Below, one piece after another: positions 1 to 8,223 of a stretch of DNA of 64,000 bases. The stretch is from positions 18,427 through 82,426 of the forward strand of contig NZ_JONR01000027.1 in the NCBI RefSeq assembly GCF_000711955.1, in the 5' to 3' direction. The notes beneath the pieces are model-generated. The model made no database searches. It was not told where the DNA came from and worked only from the letters and a program-made list of their open reading frames with translations. Made by a program: the position numbers and the translations under genes. Each line of letters begins with the position of its first letter. The stretch's first letter is position 1. The DNA comes from Nevskia soli DSM 19509 (lineage in GTDB: Bacteria > Pseudomonadota > Gammaproteobacteria > Nevskiales > Nevskiaceae).

Positions 1-149
1 ATCATGGCGATAAGTACAGTGATCAGCAGGCTCAGCCGCCACTTCAGGTTGGTGCCGACCGGGCGCCTGGCCTCCCCCGCCGCAATCGCCGGCACGGCGC
101 GCGCGGGCGCCTCCGGGCTATTCTGGAAATGCGGCATAGACTGGCTCAT
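1..149 (-). CDS. N-terminus of a membrane protein, possibly a sensor kinase (partial)
   Basis: A reading frame starts at the ATG at 149 on the minus strand and stays open to the window edge. It gives about 49 residues: a Pro/Ala-rich soluble leader, then a Lys-Trp-Arg motif followed by a hydrophobic stretch (SLLITVLIAMI) that looks like a first transmembrane helix. This layout is common at the N-terminus of two-component sensor kinases, but no kinase motif is inside the window, so the function is only a guess. It lies downstream of the TonB receptor gene and beyond that gene's terminator, so it probably has its own promoter between 150 and 223. Confidence 0.45.
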   Translation of the reverse strand, partial: MSQSMPHFQNSPEAPARAVPAIAAGEARRPVGTNLKWRLSLLITVLIAM

Positions 150-223
150 GCGCGGCTTGGTGACAAATCCATCCGGGAATCGTGCGTTCAATTGCGCCGG
201 CGCGCAACAAGCACGGTAATGGC

Positions 224-252
224 CAAAGAAAAGGCCGGGTTTGACCCCGGCC
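224..252 (-). terminator. Rho-independent terminator after the first TonB receptor gene
   Basis: A 7-bp GC stem (GGCCGGG at 233-239 with CCCGGCC at 246-252) with a 6-nt loop is followed on the minus strand by a T-rich tail (complement of 225-232). It lies about 120 bp past the stop of the receptor gene at 374. Confidence 0.6.
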
Positions 253-373
253 CAGGAAGGAGTGCTGCGACACCATACTGACCTGAAAAACTCGCCTTCA
301 ACAGCGAATCCTTCCCGGGCCGGAGCGGGAAAAACTCACGGGAGACACGCCCGTTTCCCGACGGCGTCCCCGA

Positions 374-2755
374 TCAGTCGAACGACAGACGCATGCCCGC
401 CCAGTAGGCGCGCGGCATCGACGGAGAAATCGCCGTCACATTTGGCCAGTTGGCCGGATTGGTGACGAAGTGGCCACTGCTGTCGAAGGGGTTTGAGGTG
501 AGCTGTCCTGACGTCGCATAATCCCGGTCGAAGAGGTTGTTGATGCGCCCGAATATCTCCCAGTGGCGGCCGAAGCGATAGCTGCTGTTGAGGTTAAGCA
601 CCGCGTAACCGCCGATCCGCCCGGAATGCCGGAACGTTTCACCGTCGCCGTTGACGCCCTGCTGGTGCAGATTGTTCTCGTTGCCGCGTACGAACTGCCC
701 GGACGAAGCAATCAGGTTTGCGCCCACGTTCCACTGTGCCGTAACGTCATAATCCGCTTCGAGCTTGCCGGTATGCCGCGGCACCAGCGGCAGGCGGTCT
801 CCCGGCGTCACGCTGATGAATCCGTCGGCGTTGGCGGTGCTGTTGTTTTCCGAGATCAGGCTCAGCGGCGTGCGATAGGTTGCGTCGATGAAACTGTAGC
901 CGGCGTGCCAGTGGAAGCGCTTGGCCACTTCGCCGGAAAGCCCCAGCTCCACGCCCTGGCGGCGGGTTCTGCCAACGTTGTCGAAATAGCCGGCGCCCGA
1001 CAGCTCGGAACTGATGAACTGAATGTCATCGTTGTTCGAGGTGTGGTACACCGCTGCGCTCCAGCCCAGCAGTTTACCGAACACCTTGCCGCGGCCGCCA
1101 AATTCCCAGGTCTTGGCCACCACCTGCTTCAGCGCCGGATCTGCGGCGAAAGCGTTGGGCAGCTTGCACGGCTGGGTAGGGTCGGCACAGCCCAGTTCGA
1201 TGGCGGTCGGCGCGCGGCTGCCCTCGTTGTAGTCCACATACACCGTCAGATCCTTGTCCGGCGTCAGGTTGATGCCGAAGGACGGGTTGATGCGGCGAAA
1301 GCCGTGATCGCCGTTGAGGTCAGTGCCCAGACGGTCTTCCAGCGTCACCCGGGTATCGTTGTAACGCGCAGATGCCGTGAAATGGATCAGCCGATTCAGG
1401 GAAAACGTATCGGTGGCGAACACACCGTAGTTGCGGTTGCTGCCGTAAAGGCTCACGTCCTCGCTCACATCGCCGTCGGCGATGGTGCTGCGCGAAGGCG
1501 TGAAGGCGGCGTCCTGCTCGGTTTGGGTGAAATCGCTGCGCCCCTTATCATAGCTGACGCCGACGCTGAGCTGGTTCTTGCGGGCGAAGATATCACCGGA
1601 GTACGTGAGCTGCACGGTGCCGCCATAGGTGCGCTGGTTGACGTCGGTACTGTGATTGATCCCGGTCTCGCCGGAGAATTCGGCTGCGGCACAGGCATCG
1701 GGATCCGGCGCCGTGGCACAGTCGCCGCCCGGGGCGACGGAATCGCCATAGTCATTCGAATAGTCGTCGTTGACATCGCCGTTGAACGTGCGTGTCGCCA
1801 GCTGGCGGAAGTAGACATTCCCGGCCAGCAGCAGATCGCTACGCAGAAAATGGCTGGCGCGGGCGTTGAGGAAATTGAGATGGTTCTTGGTATTGTCCGG
1901 CACCGTGAAAACCGCCTTGCGACCGAGCGCTGCGATCATGTCTTCCGGCGTCAGGCCGTTGCCGGTGAGGTTGGTGTCGGCGTAGGCGTAGCTGAGGTCG
2001 ACATCGGTCGTCTCGTTCTGCCAGCCGGCCTTGCCGAACAGCTGCCGTACGTGGGACGGCGAGGAAGGACGCCAGCCGTCCTCGTCGAACCAGTTGCCGG
2101 TGAGGAAATAGTCGAAGTCACCCTTGCTGCCGCCGGTCTCGAACTGGGCATCGCGCCGGCCGAAGGAGCCGCCGTATGCGCTGATCGAGGTGCCCGGATA
2201 CTGCGCGCCACTCTTGGTCTGCACCGACAGCGCGCCCCCGAGGGTGTTGAGGCCGAACAATGGATTGGACCCCGGCATCAGGGTGATGTTGGCAATGGCC
2301 GATTCGGGGATGAGGTCCCAGTTGACCACGTCGCCGAACGACTCGTTGACACGCACGCCGTCGACGTAGACCGACAGGCCCTCTGGCGCACCGAGCAGCG
2401 GCGAGGCGGTATAGCCGCGGAAGTTCACATCCGGCTGGAATGGATTGTCCTGCGTCTCGTTGATGAAGACGCCATTGAGGTTCTGGTTCATGTAGTCGGC
2501 CAGATCCAGCGTCTTCTGCTTGTCGATGTCCTTGCTGGTAGCGGTCTGCACATTGGCGGGCACCAGGTTGAGCGGAGTGCCCAATCCCGGCAGTGGCGTG
2601 GTCCCCACCACCGTCACCTCCGGCAATTCCTGCACCGTCGCCGGGTTTCTCGGCGCAGCAGGAGTGTTGTCGTCGGCCCTGACGTGCATGGACAGGCCCA
2701 GCATCGCGGTAAATCCCAGGCAACCGCCAACCGACGAAGCGATCGTCTTCTTCAC
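374..2755 (-). CDS. TonB-dependent outer-membrane receptor
   Basis: 793 residues, the usual size for the family. A signal peptide ends near Ala27 (VRA/DD), and a TonB-box-like PEVTVVGTT is at about 45-53. A plug domain follows (about 60-190), with the typical NITLMPGSNPLFG and GGALSV motifs, and then a long beta-barrel ending in an aromatic residue two from the end (LSFD). Residues 505-790 resemble other TonB barrels (GSRAPTAIELG, INNLFDRDY). The start is GTG at 2755, because a strong AGGAGGGG precedes it and the adjacent ATG in another frame stops at once. It follows the YVTN protein gene by 68 bp and may share its transcript. Its place beside a XoxF cluster suggests uptake of a metal chelate such as a lanthanide complex; the sequence alone does not show the substrate. 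Confidence 0.93.
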   Translation of the reverse strand: MKKTIASSVGGCLGFTAMLGLSMHVRADDNTPAAPRNPATVQELPEVTVVGTTPLPGLGTPLNLVPANVQTATSKDIDKQKTLDLADYMNQNLNGVFINETQDNPFQPDVNFRGYTASPLLGAPEGLSVYVDGVRVNESFGDVVNWDLIPESAIANITLMPGSNPLFGLNTLGGALSVQTKSGAQYPGTSISAYGGSFGRRDAQFETGGSKGDFDYFLTGNWFDEDGWRPSSPSHVRQLFGKAGWQNETTDVDLSYAYADTNLTGNGLTPEDMIAALGRKAVFTVPDNTKNHLNFLNARASHFLRSDLLLAGNVYFRQLATRTFNGDVNDDYSNDYGDSVAPGGDCATAPDPDACAAAEFSGETGINHSTDVNQRTYGGTVQLTYSGDIFARKNQLSVGVSYDKGRSDFTQTEQDAAFTPSRSTIADGDVSEDVSLYGSNRNYGVFATDTFSLNRLIHFTASARYNDTRVTLEDRLGTDLNGDHGFRRINPSFGINLTPDKDLTVYVDYNEGSRAPTAIELGCADPTQPCKLPNAFAADPALKQVVAKTWEFGGRGKVFGKLLGWSAAVYHTSNNDDIQFISSELSGAGYFDNVGRTRRQGVELGLSGEVAKRFHWHAGYSFIDATYRTPLSLISENNSTANADGFISVTPGDRLPLVPRHTGKLEADYDVTAQWNVGANLIASSGQFVRGNENNLHQQGVNGDGETFRHSGRIGGYAVLNLNSSYRFGRHWEIFGRINNLFDRDYATSGQLTSNPFDSSGHFVTNPANWPNVTAISPSMPRAYWAGMRLSFD

Positions 2756-2823
2756 ATCCCCTCCTCTTTTTTGTTTACGGCGTCCCTGCGCCGCTCTATT
2801 TGAGCGATAGCCCTATCCGCCCT

Positions 2824-3780
2824 TCAGCGGATGGCCACGCCCCAGGGCAGCTTGCCCACGTCCACGTTCTGCACCACGGTGTTTTTGGCGGTGTCGATGA
2901 CCGAAACGCTGTCGGAACGGCCATTGGCCACATAGAGCTTGGCACCGTCCCGGGTGATGGCCATGTTCCAGGGGCGCTTGCCCACGGCAATGGTGGCGGT
3001 CACTTCATTGCTATGCGTGTCGATTACCGACACCGTGCCGGCGCCGCCGTTGGCAATGTAGATACGGCTGCCGTCCGGGTGCGCCAGCACGCCGGCGCTG
3101 CGCAAGGCGGTGGGAATCTTCTTCACCTCCTTCCAGCTGCCCACGGCGATGACCTGCACCGAATCCGCGGATTCGTCGGCAATGTAGACGAACTTTCCGT
3201 CCGTGGTGAACGCCATGCCGCGCGGGTGCCCGCCGCCGGCAATCAGCGCCACCGACTTGTTCTGTTTCAGGTCGATCACATCGATGTCGTTGCTGTTTTC
3301 ATTGCTGACCAGCAGCCAGCGACTGTCCGGGCTGAACATGCAATGTTCAGGATTCTTGCCTTGCAGAGGGATGGACTTGATCGGCTCCAGCTTTGCGACG
3401 TCGATCAGCACCGCTTCGTTGGAATCCTCCGCGCAGGCCGCGGCAATCTTTCCGTCCGCCGAGATGCCGATGCCCTCCGGGCCCCTGCCGGCAGGGATGG
3501 ACTTGATGACCTTGCCGGTCTCGGCGTTGACCGCGACCACCGAATCGGTGGGCGCATCCACCACCAACACCACCTTCCCGGACGCATCGACCACAGCGCC
3601 TTCCAGCTTCTTGCCGAGGGAGCCGTCGCCGGACAATGTCCGGATGACCTTGTCGCTGGCGGTGTCGATGACCGATACGGTGCCGGAACCGGCATTCGGC
3701 ACATAGGCCAGTTCGGCCCATGCGGGCGCGACGAACGCGAACAGCGGCAATGCAACACCCAGGCTGAACAACTTGGTCAT
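2824..3780 (-). CDS. Periplasmic YVTN beta-propeller protein, PQQ-associated type
   Basis: 318 residues. The signal peptide is cleaved after about Ala22 (AWA/EL). The rest is a seven-fold series of blades with recurring YVTN-like segments (AYVPNAGSG, VYIADESAD, IYIANGGAG, LYVANGRSD), each followed by VSVIDT or a close variant. The family is close to the beta-propeller proteins commonly found beside quinoprotein (PQQ) dehydrogenase genes; a direct catalytic role is not known. The start at 3780 is preferred over a longer frame because it has GGAGGAAG just upstream and begins the signal peptide. It is transcribed divergently from the EamA gene and is followed by the TonB receptor gene. Confidence 0.85.
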   Translation of the reverse strand: MTKLFSLGVALPLFAFVAPAWAELAYVPNAGSGTVSVIDTASDKVIRTLSGDGSLGKKLEGAVVDASGKVVLVVDAPTDSVVAVNAETGKVIKSIPAGRGPEGIGISADGKIAAACAEDSNEAVLIDVAKLEPIKSIPLQGKNPEHCMFSPDSRWLLVSNENSNDIDVIDLKQNKSVALIAGGGHPRGMAFTTDGKFVYIADESADSVQVIAVGSWKEVKKIPTALRSAGVLAHPDGSRIYIANGGAGTVSVIDTHSNEVTATIAVGKRPWNMAITRDGAKLYVANGRSDSVSVIDTAKNTVVQNVDVGKLPWGVAIR

Positions 3781-4174
3781 CTTCCGCTTCCTCCGTTTGT
3801 CGCATCGTGCGCCGTCGGTACTGCCTGCGGCAGGAATTGTGGATCCCCGCAACATGGCGGCCAAAGTAAGCCCACGACGTGCCGGAGATCAACAGGAAAA
3901 TTTCACGACCGCGCCACGTCGCCGCCCCGGGGGATTTTCCCTGTGCAACGTCGATGGGATGGTGTTGTCATCCGCATCGATCCTGCTGTTTCAAAAACGC
4001 TACACTTCGCAGGCGACAGGCAAGCAGAAAGGGCGGATTGCTTCGATTCCCGGAGCTTACGACAGGCACGCCCCGCTGCGGCACCCGTGGTGGCATGCCG
4101 CTTGCGGTCGATGGTTCCAGATGCAATCCGGCACACAGACCGGCAGTTTTTTCGATAACCGAGGTGGAGGAGTT
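3781..4174. other. Divergent intergenic region, 394 bp
   Basis: This lies between the YVTN gene (minus) and the EamA gene (plus) and must hold promoters for both. I see the two Shine-Dalgarno sites at its ends but no clear -35/-10, sigma-54 or operator motif, and no credible small gene. Confidence 0.5.
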
Positions 4175-5116
4175 ATGTCGTCCAGCGGTGCCGTCTCTCG
4201 CGCGGCTGGCTTGCCGCTACCGGGAACCCCGGCGGCCGTCGCGGCATTGACCGTCATCGCCCTGGCTGGCTTCGCCGCAAACTCCCTGCTCTGCCGGATG
4301 GCCTTGCGCGGCGGCGCCATCGACGCCGCGTCATTCACCACGGTCCGGCTTGTATCCGGCGCCCTCGTGCTCAACCTCCTGCTGCTCCTGCGCGGCGGAT
4401 ACCGGAGCGGCGGCGACTGGAAATCCAGCTTGGCCCTGTTCGTCTATGCAGGGGCGTTCTCCATCGCTTACGTGAGCATCCCGGCCGGCGCCGGCGCCCT
4501 GCTGCTGTTCGGTAGCGTGCAGACCACCATGATCGTGCGCGGCCTGGTCCAGGGGGAACATCCGCGCTGGTACGAATGGTGCGGCCTCACCCTCGCCTGC
4601 GCCGGCCTGATTGCCCTCATTTCTCCGGGCCTGTCGGCGCCGCCGCCAGGGAGCGGGCTGATCATGATGGCGGCCGGCGTGGCCTGGGGCGTCTATTCCC
4701 TGCGCGGGCGCAGCAGCCGCGACGCCGTTGCCGGCAGCGCCGGCAATTTCATGCGCGCCCTGCCCTTCACCCTGCCTTTCCTGTTATGGGTGCATCTGCG
4801 TGCCGGGCAGAATGGAGCACCCGGCTTGCACTTCGACACCCCCGGCCTGGTCGAGGCGATATTGTCCGGCGCCCTCGCCTCTGGTCTCGGCTATGCCGTC
4901 TGGTATACCGTGCTGCCCGCCCTCACCGCCATGCGTGCGGCGGTGGTGCAGCTCGCGGTGCCGGTGCTGGTCGCCGCGGCTGGAGTGACCTTCCTGGGTG
5001 AGCAGGCCAGCCTGCGCCTGATCGGCTGCGGCGCCCTCACCCTGGGCGGCGTCGCACTGGCCACCTGTTATCCGCTGTACCTGAAACTTTATCGCAAGCC
5101 GCAAGAGCGGCATTGA
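4175..5116 (+). CDS. EamA/DMT-family membrane transporter
   Basis: 313 residues, highly hydrophobic, with about ten predicted membrane segments in two repeated halves. The first begins VIALAGFAANSLLCRMALRGG, matching the EamA pattern in which a helix is followed by a short re-entrant loop (SFTTVRLVSGALVL). The second half carries AILSGALASGLGYAVWYTVLPALTA, the usual signature of the second EamA repeat. The family exports small metabolites or amino acids; the substrate here is unknown. The start at 4175 is set by GGAGGAG a few bases upstream and the start of the first hydrophobic segment. It lies 11 bp upstream of a TonB receptor gene and is probably co-transcribed. A paired exporter and receptor would suit chelator cycling, but that is inference. 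Confidence 0.88.
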   Translation: MSSSGAVSRAAGLPLPGTPAAVAALTVIALAGFAANSLLCRMALRGGAIDAASFTTVRLVSGALVLNLLLLLRGGYRSGGDWKSSLALFVYAGAFSIAYVSIPAGAGALLLFGSVQTTMIVRGLVQGEHPRWYEWCGLTLACAGLIALISPGLSAPPPGSGLIMMAAGVAWGVYSLRGRSSRDAVAGSAGNFMRALPFTLPFLLWVHLRAGQNGAPGLHFDTPGLVEAILSGALASGLGYAVWYTVLPALTAMRAAVVQLAVPVLVAAAGVTFLGEQASLRLIGCGALTLGGVALATCYPLYLKLYRKPQERH

Positions 5117-5127
5117 GAGATTCAACG

Positions 5128-7317
5128 ATGAGACGCGCCCGCAACCACATTCGATCCAGTACCGGCAAGGCCATCGCCTGGCGCCGCAGCGCAGGTGCCT
5201 CGGTCAGCCTGCTCGCCGCCTGGTGGTCGGGCACCGCCCTGGCGGCCGAGCCGACCACGACGCTGGGCCAGGTGACCGTAACCGCCACCCGAACCGCACA
5301 ACCGGCTTACGATGTGCCAGCCTCTATCGACGTCGTTTCCGGCAGCGCCTACAACGGCGACACCCTGGGGGCGAACCTGTCCGAAGGTCTCTCCGCCATT
5401 CCCGGCGTGCTGGCGCGGAACCGCCAGAACTATGCCCAGGACGAGCAGATCTCGGTACGCGGCTTCGGCGCCCGCTCGCAGTTCGGCGTGCGCGGCGTGC
5501 GCCTCTATGTCGACGACATCCCCGCAACGCAACCGGATGGCCAGGGCCAGGTATCGCATTTCAATCTGGGCAGCGCCGAACGCGTGGAAGTCCTGCGCGG
5601 ACCGTTTTCCACACTCTACGGAAATTCCTCGGGCGGCGTGATCTCGCTCTATACCGCCGACGGCAGCGATCCACCGCAGCTCAGCGTCAGCGCCAGCGGC
5701 GGCAGCTACGGCGTCTATCGCACCAACCTCGACGCACGCGGCACCGCCGGCCCCTTCGATTACAACACCGACTACTCCCATTTCTCTACCGACGGCTACC
5801 GTCCGCACAGCCGCGCGCAGCGCGATTCCTTCAATGGCAAGCTCAACTTACAGGCCGGACGCGCCGGCAAGCTGACGCTGGTGCTGAATTACTTCTCTTC
5901 GCCGGAATCGCAGGATCCTCTGGGCCTGACCCGCACGCAGTTCGATGCCAACCCGCGGCAAACCGCCAGCGTTGCCGACCAGTTCAACACCCGCAAAAGC
6001 GTGGAGCAGATCCAGGGCGGCCTGATCTACGACTACACCATCAGCGAGCGGCAGAGCGTGCGCGTGCTCGGCTACTACGGCGCCCGCCAGGTGCGGCAGT
6101 TTCTCTCGATTCCGGTCTCCGTGCAAAGCAACCCAGCCAACTCCGGCGGCGTGGTCAATCTCGACAGCGGCTACGGCGGCGCCGACGCCCGCTGGACCTG
6201 GCATGCGCCGCTGGCTGGCCGGCCGCTCAGCGTGGTTGCCGGCTTGAGCTACGACGAGTTATCGCAGCATCGCCGCGGCTATGCCAACTTCACCGGTGAT
6301 GGCAGCCAACCGGACGAGTTGGGACAGCAGGGCGTCCTGAAGCGCGACGAAACCAATGATGTCTACGATCTGGACGAGTACCTGCAAGCCAGCTGGCTGT
6401 TCGCCGAGCAGTGGTCCCTGCTGCTGGGCGTTCGCCATAGCATGGTGCAGTTCGATTCCGCCGATCACTTCCAGTCCAACGGCGACGACAGCGGCAACAA
6501 GGGATACTACGCTACCACCCCGGTCGGCGGCTTGCTGTTCAAGCTGAAGCCTTGGGTGCACCTGTACGCATCCTACGGTGATGGTTTCGAAACGCCCACC
6601 TTGAACGAGCTGGCGTATAAGCCCGACGGCGGCCTTGGCTTGAATTTCAGCCTGAAACCTTCGCACTCCAACAACGGCGAACTAGGCGCCAAATTCCAGT
6701 TGCGGGAACACACGCAAGCGCAGCTGGCCTTGTTCCAGGCGGTGACCCGTGACGAAATCGTGGTCGGCCCGACCAGCAATGGCCGCAACACCTATGTCAA
6801 TGCACCGCGCACACGACGCCAGGGTGTGGAAGCCTCTCTGGACACCGAACTGATGCCGCTGCTGAAACTGCAACTGGCCTATACCTATGTAGATGCGGTG
6901 GTACGGGCCGATTATTGCCAGGATGGCACCACGACCTGCCTGCAAACACCCGGCAGCACCACGCGGGTAAGCACCGGCAATCGTATACCCGGCGTTGCGC
7001 TGTCCGACGCTTATGCCGCGCTGCATTGGGGTGCCGATAGCGGTTGGCATACCTCCCTCAATGCACAATACGCCAGCACCGTACCCGCCAACGACATCAA
7101 TACCTCGCACGCGCCTTCCTATGCATTGCTCGGAGTGGACGGCGGTTACACGTTCGACCTGCCGCACTGGCGCATCAATACCTTCGTGCGGATCGACAAT
7201 CTGCTCGACACCAACTACATCGGCTCGATCATCGTCAACGATAGCAACAAGCGTTTCTTCGAACCCGGTTCTGGGCGCGCCGTGCTGGCCGGGCTCAGCT
7301 TCAACTGGAAATACTAA
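5128..7317 (+). CDS. TonB-dependent outer-membrane receptor, siderophore-receptor-like
   Basis: 729 residues from the ATG at 5128; an upstream TTG has poorer support. The signal peptide ends near residue 40 (ALAA/EP). The TonB box GQVTVTATRT is at about 47-56. The plug carries SVRGFGARSQFGVRGVRLYVDDIP and ERVEVLRGPFSTLYGNSSGGVI, as in FecA/IutA-type receptors. The barrel ends in an aromatic residue (FNWKY). It is not closely similar to the receptor at 374-2755, so it is not a recent duplicate. It is co-directional with the EamA gene 11 bp upstream and convergent with gfa. Likely ligands are iron or lanthanide chelates, inferred from family and place. Confidence 0.93.
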   Translation: MRRARNHIRSSTGKAIAWRRSAGASVSLLAAWWSGTALAAEPTTTLGQVTVTATRTAQPAYDVPASIDVVSGSAYNGDTLGANLSEGLSAIPGVLARNRQNYAQDEQISVRGFGARSQFGVRGVRLYVDDIPATQPDGQGQVSHFNLGSAERVEVLRGPFSTLYGNSSGGVISLYTADGSDPPQLSVSASGGSYGVYRTNLDARGTAGPFDYNTDYSHFSTDGYRPHSRAQRDSFNGKLNLQAGRAGKLTLVLNYFSSPESQDPLGLTRTQFDANPRQTASVADQFNTRKSVEQIQGGLIYDYTISERQSVRVLGYYGARQVRQFLSIPVSVQSNPANSGGVVNLDSGYGGADARWTWHAPLAGRPLSVVAGLSYDELSQHRRGYANFTGDGSQPDELGQQGVLKRDETNDVYDLDEYLQASWLFAEQWSLLLGVRHSMVQFDSADHFQSNGDDSGNKGYYATTPVGGLLFKLKPWVHLYASYGDGFETPTLNELAYKPDGGLGLNFSLKPSHSNNGELGAKFQLREHTQAQLALFQAVTRDEIVVGPTSNGRNTYVNAPRTRRQGVEASLDTELMPLLKLQLAYTYVDAVVRADYCQDGTTTCLQTPGSTTRVSTGNRIPGVALSDAYAALHWGADSGWHTSLNAQYASTVPANDINTSHAPSYALLGVDGGYTFDLPHWRINTFVRIDNLLDTNYIGSIIVNDSNKRFFEPGSGRAVLAGLSFNWKY

Positions 7318-7328
7318 AAGGCGCATCG

Positions 7329-7359
7329 CCGGGCCGTTCGGATTGCCCGAACGGCCCGG
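7329..7359. terminator. Bidirectional hairpin between convergent genes
   Basis: A perfect 13-bp GC-rich stem (7329-7341 with 7347-7359) and a 5-nt loop lie between the stop of the TonB receptor gene (plus) and the stop of gfa (minus). There is no T-tract on either side, so termination may be imperfect. Confidence 0.55.
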
Positions 7360-7386
7360 AACAACGGATCGACGTCTTGCCCTGCT

Positions 7387-7965
7387 TCAGCTCTTCAGAA
7401 CACCGGACAGTTTTGCCGCTTGTATGGAGAGTGCATCCATCAGCGGCGGACTGAGGCAGTCATAAGGCTCGAGGTGCAACTGCCTGAGCCGGCTGCGTAC
7501 CTCGCCCATGAGGGCCGGGTCGAAACCCGACTCGATGATCGAGGACACGAAAGCGGCAAAGCCCGGCTCGGACCAGCCCGTTTCCGCGGACAGCTCGGTG
7601 TGCACGAAATCCAGGCCGAAGAAGGCGTGGCTGGTGTTTTCGATGCGGCCGAACATGTGCACGCCGCAGCCCTTGCAGGCATGCCGCTGGATGGTCGCCT
7701 TTGGATCGACGATGGCCAGCTTCTCGGCATGCTGCGTCACGCTGACCTTGTCGCGGGAAACCACCGCGATCACCGCGAACGTCGCGCCCTTGGGCTTCCA
7801 GCACTTGGTGCAGCCGCAGGCGTGGTTGTGAGCGGTCTGGGCCTTGATCGAGACCTTGACCGGATCCTGGGTGCACTTGCAGACCAGTGTGCCGCCGGCA
7901 AAATCCTTTGCAGCCGGCTTGAAGCCATTATCGACCGAGGGATGAATTGAAAATGTGCTGGACAT
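7387..7965 (-). CDS. gfa: Glutathione-dependent formaldehyde-activating enzyme
   Basis: 192 residues, the size of the Paracoccus enzyme. It promotes the condensation of formaldehyde with glutathione to S-hydroxymethylglutathione, the substrate of FrmA. The two zinc sites of the family can be read directly: Cys29-x-Cys31 with Cys97-x-x-Cys100 (structural), and Cys50-x-Cys52-x-x-Cys55 followed by Trp (catalytic). The ATG at 7965 has CGGAGG 6-11 bases upstream, and this sequence lies inside the last codons of an 18-codon upstream frame that ends 3 bases before the start. Translation is therefore probably coupled to that leader. It is last in the minus-strand run of the formaldehyde genes and ends against the convergent TonB receptor gene. 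Confidence 0.92.
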   Translation of the reverse strand: MSSTFSIHPSVDNGFKPAAKDFAGGTLVCKCTQDPVKVSIKAQTAHNHACGCTKCWKPKGATFAVIAVVSRDKVSVTQHAEKLAIVDPKATIQRHACKGCGVHMFGRIENTSHAFFGLDFVHTELSAETGWSEPGFAAFVSSIIESGFDPALMGEVRSRLRQLHLEPYDCLSPPLMDALSIQAAKLSGVLKS

Positions 7966-7968
7966 TTC

Positions 7969-8025
7969 TCACCTCCGCCCGATGGTAATGGCGTGCGCGC
8001 CCTTGTGGAAACTTTCTGTACTCAT
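7969..8025 (-). CDS. Putative 18-residue leader peptide of gfa
   Basis: A frame MSTESFHKGAHAITIGRR begins at the ATG at 8025, 8 bases after an excellent GGAGGAG, and ends with a TGA three bases before the gfa start. Its last codons form the gfa Shine-Dalgarno (cggAGGTGA). Both the spacing and the two strong ribosome sites argue that it is translated and coupled to gfa. It lacks the Glu-x3-Tyr of PqqA, so it is not that cofactor precursor. It may be a regulatory leader or a tiny protein; I do not recognise the family. Confidence 0.5.
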   Translation of the reverse strand: MSTESFHKGAHAITIGRR

Positions 8026-8223
8026 GGCGACTCCTCCATAGATTGAGTGTGGACAACTGATCGGAAACGCAGTCCCCGGTCGAATGCGCGCGGAGCGAAT
8101 TCCATCGCGCGGCGCAATCGGGGTTGCTCGGTGACCAGGCTGGGCACGGTCATGGAAATCGAAGGGCTCGACGCCGTCGAAATCCGTACCCAGGTCAATG
8201 GCCGTCCGATCATGTCCGTCCTC

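Noticed and set aside
563..2803. A 746-residue plus-strand frame opposite the first TonB receptor gene
   Set aside because: Same type of antisense artefact; the minus-strand frame has signal peptide, TonB box and barrel.
7969..8025. PqqA cofactor precursor
   Set aside because: The size is near, but the required Glu-x3-Tyr is absent and no pqqB-E genes are near.
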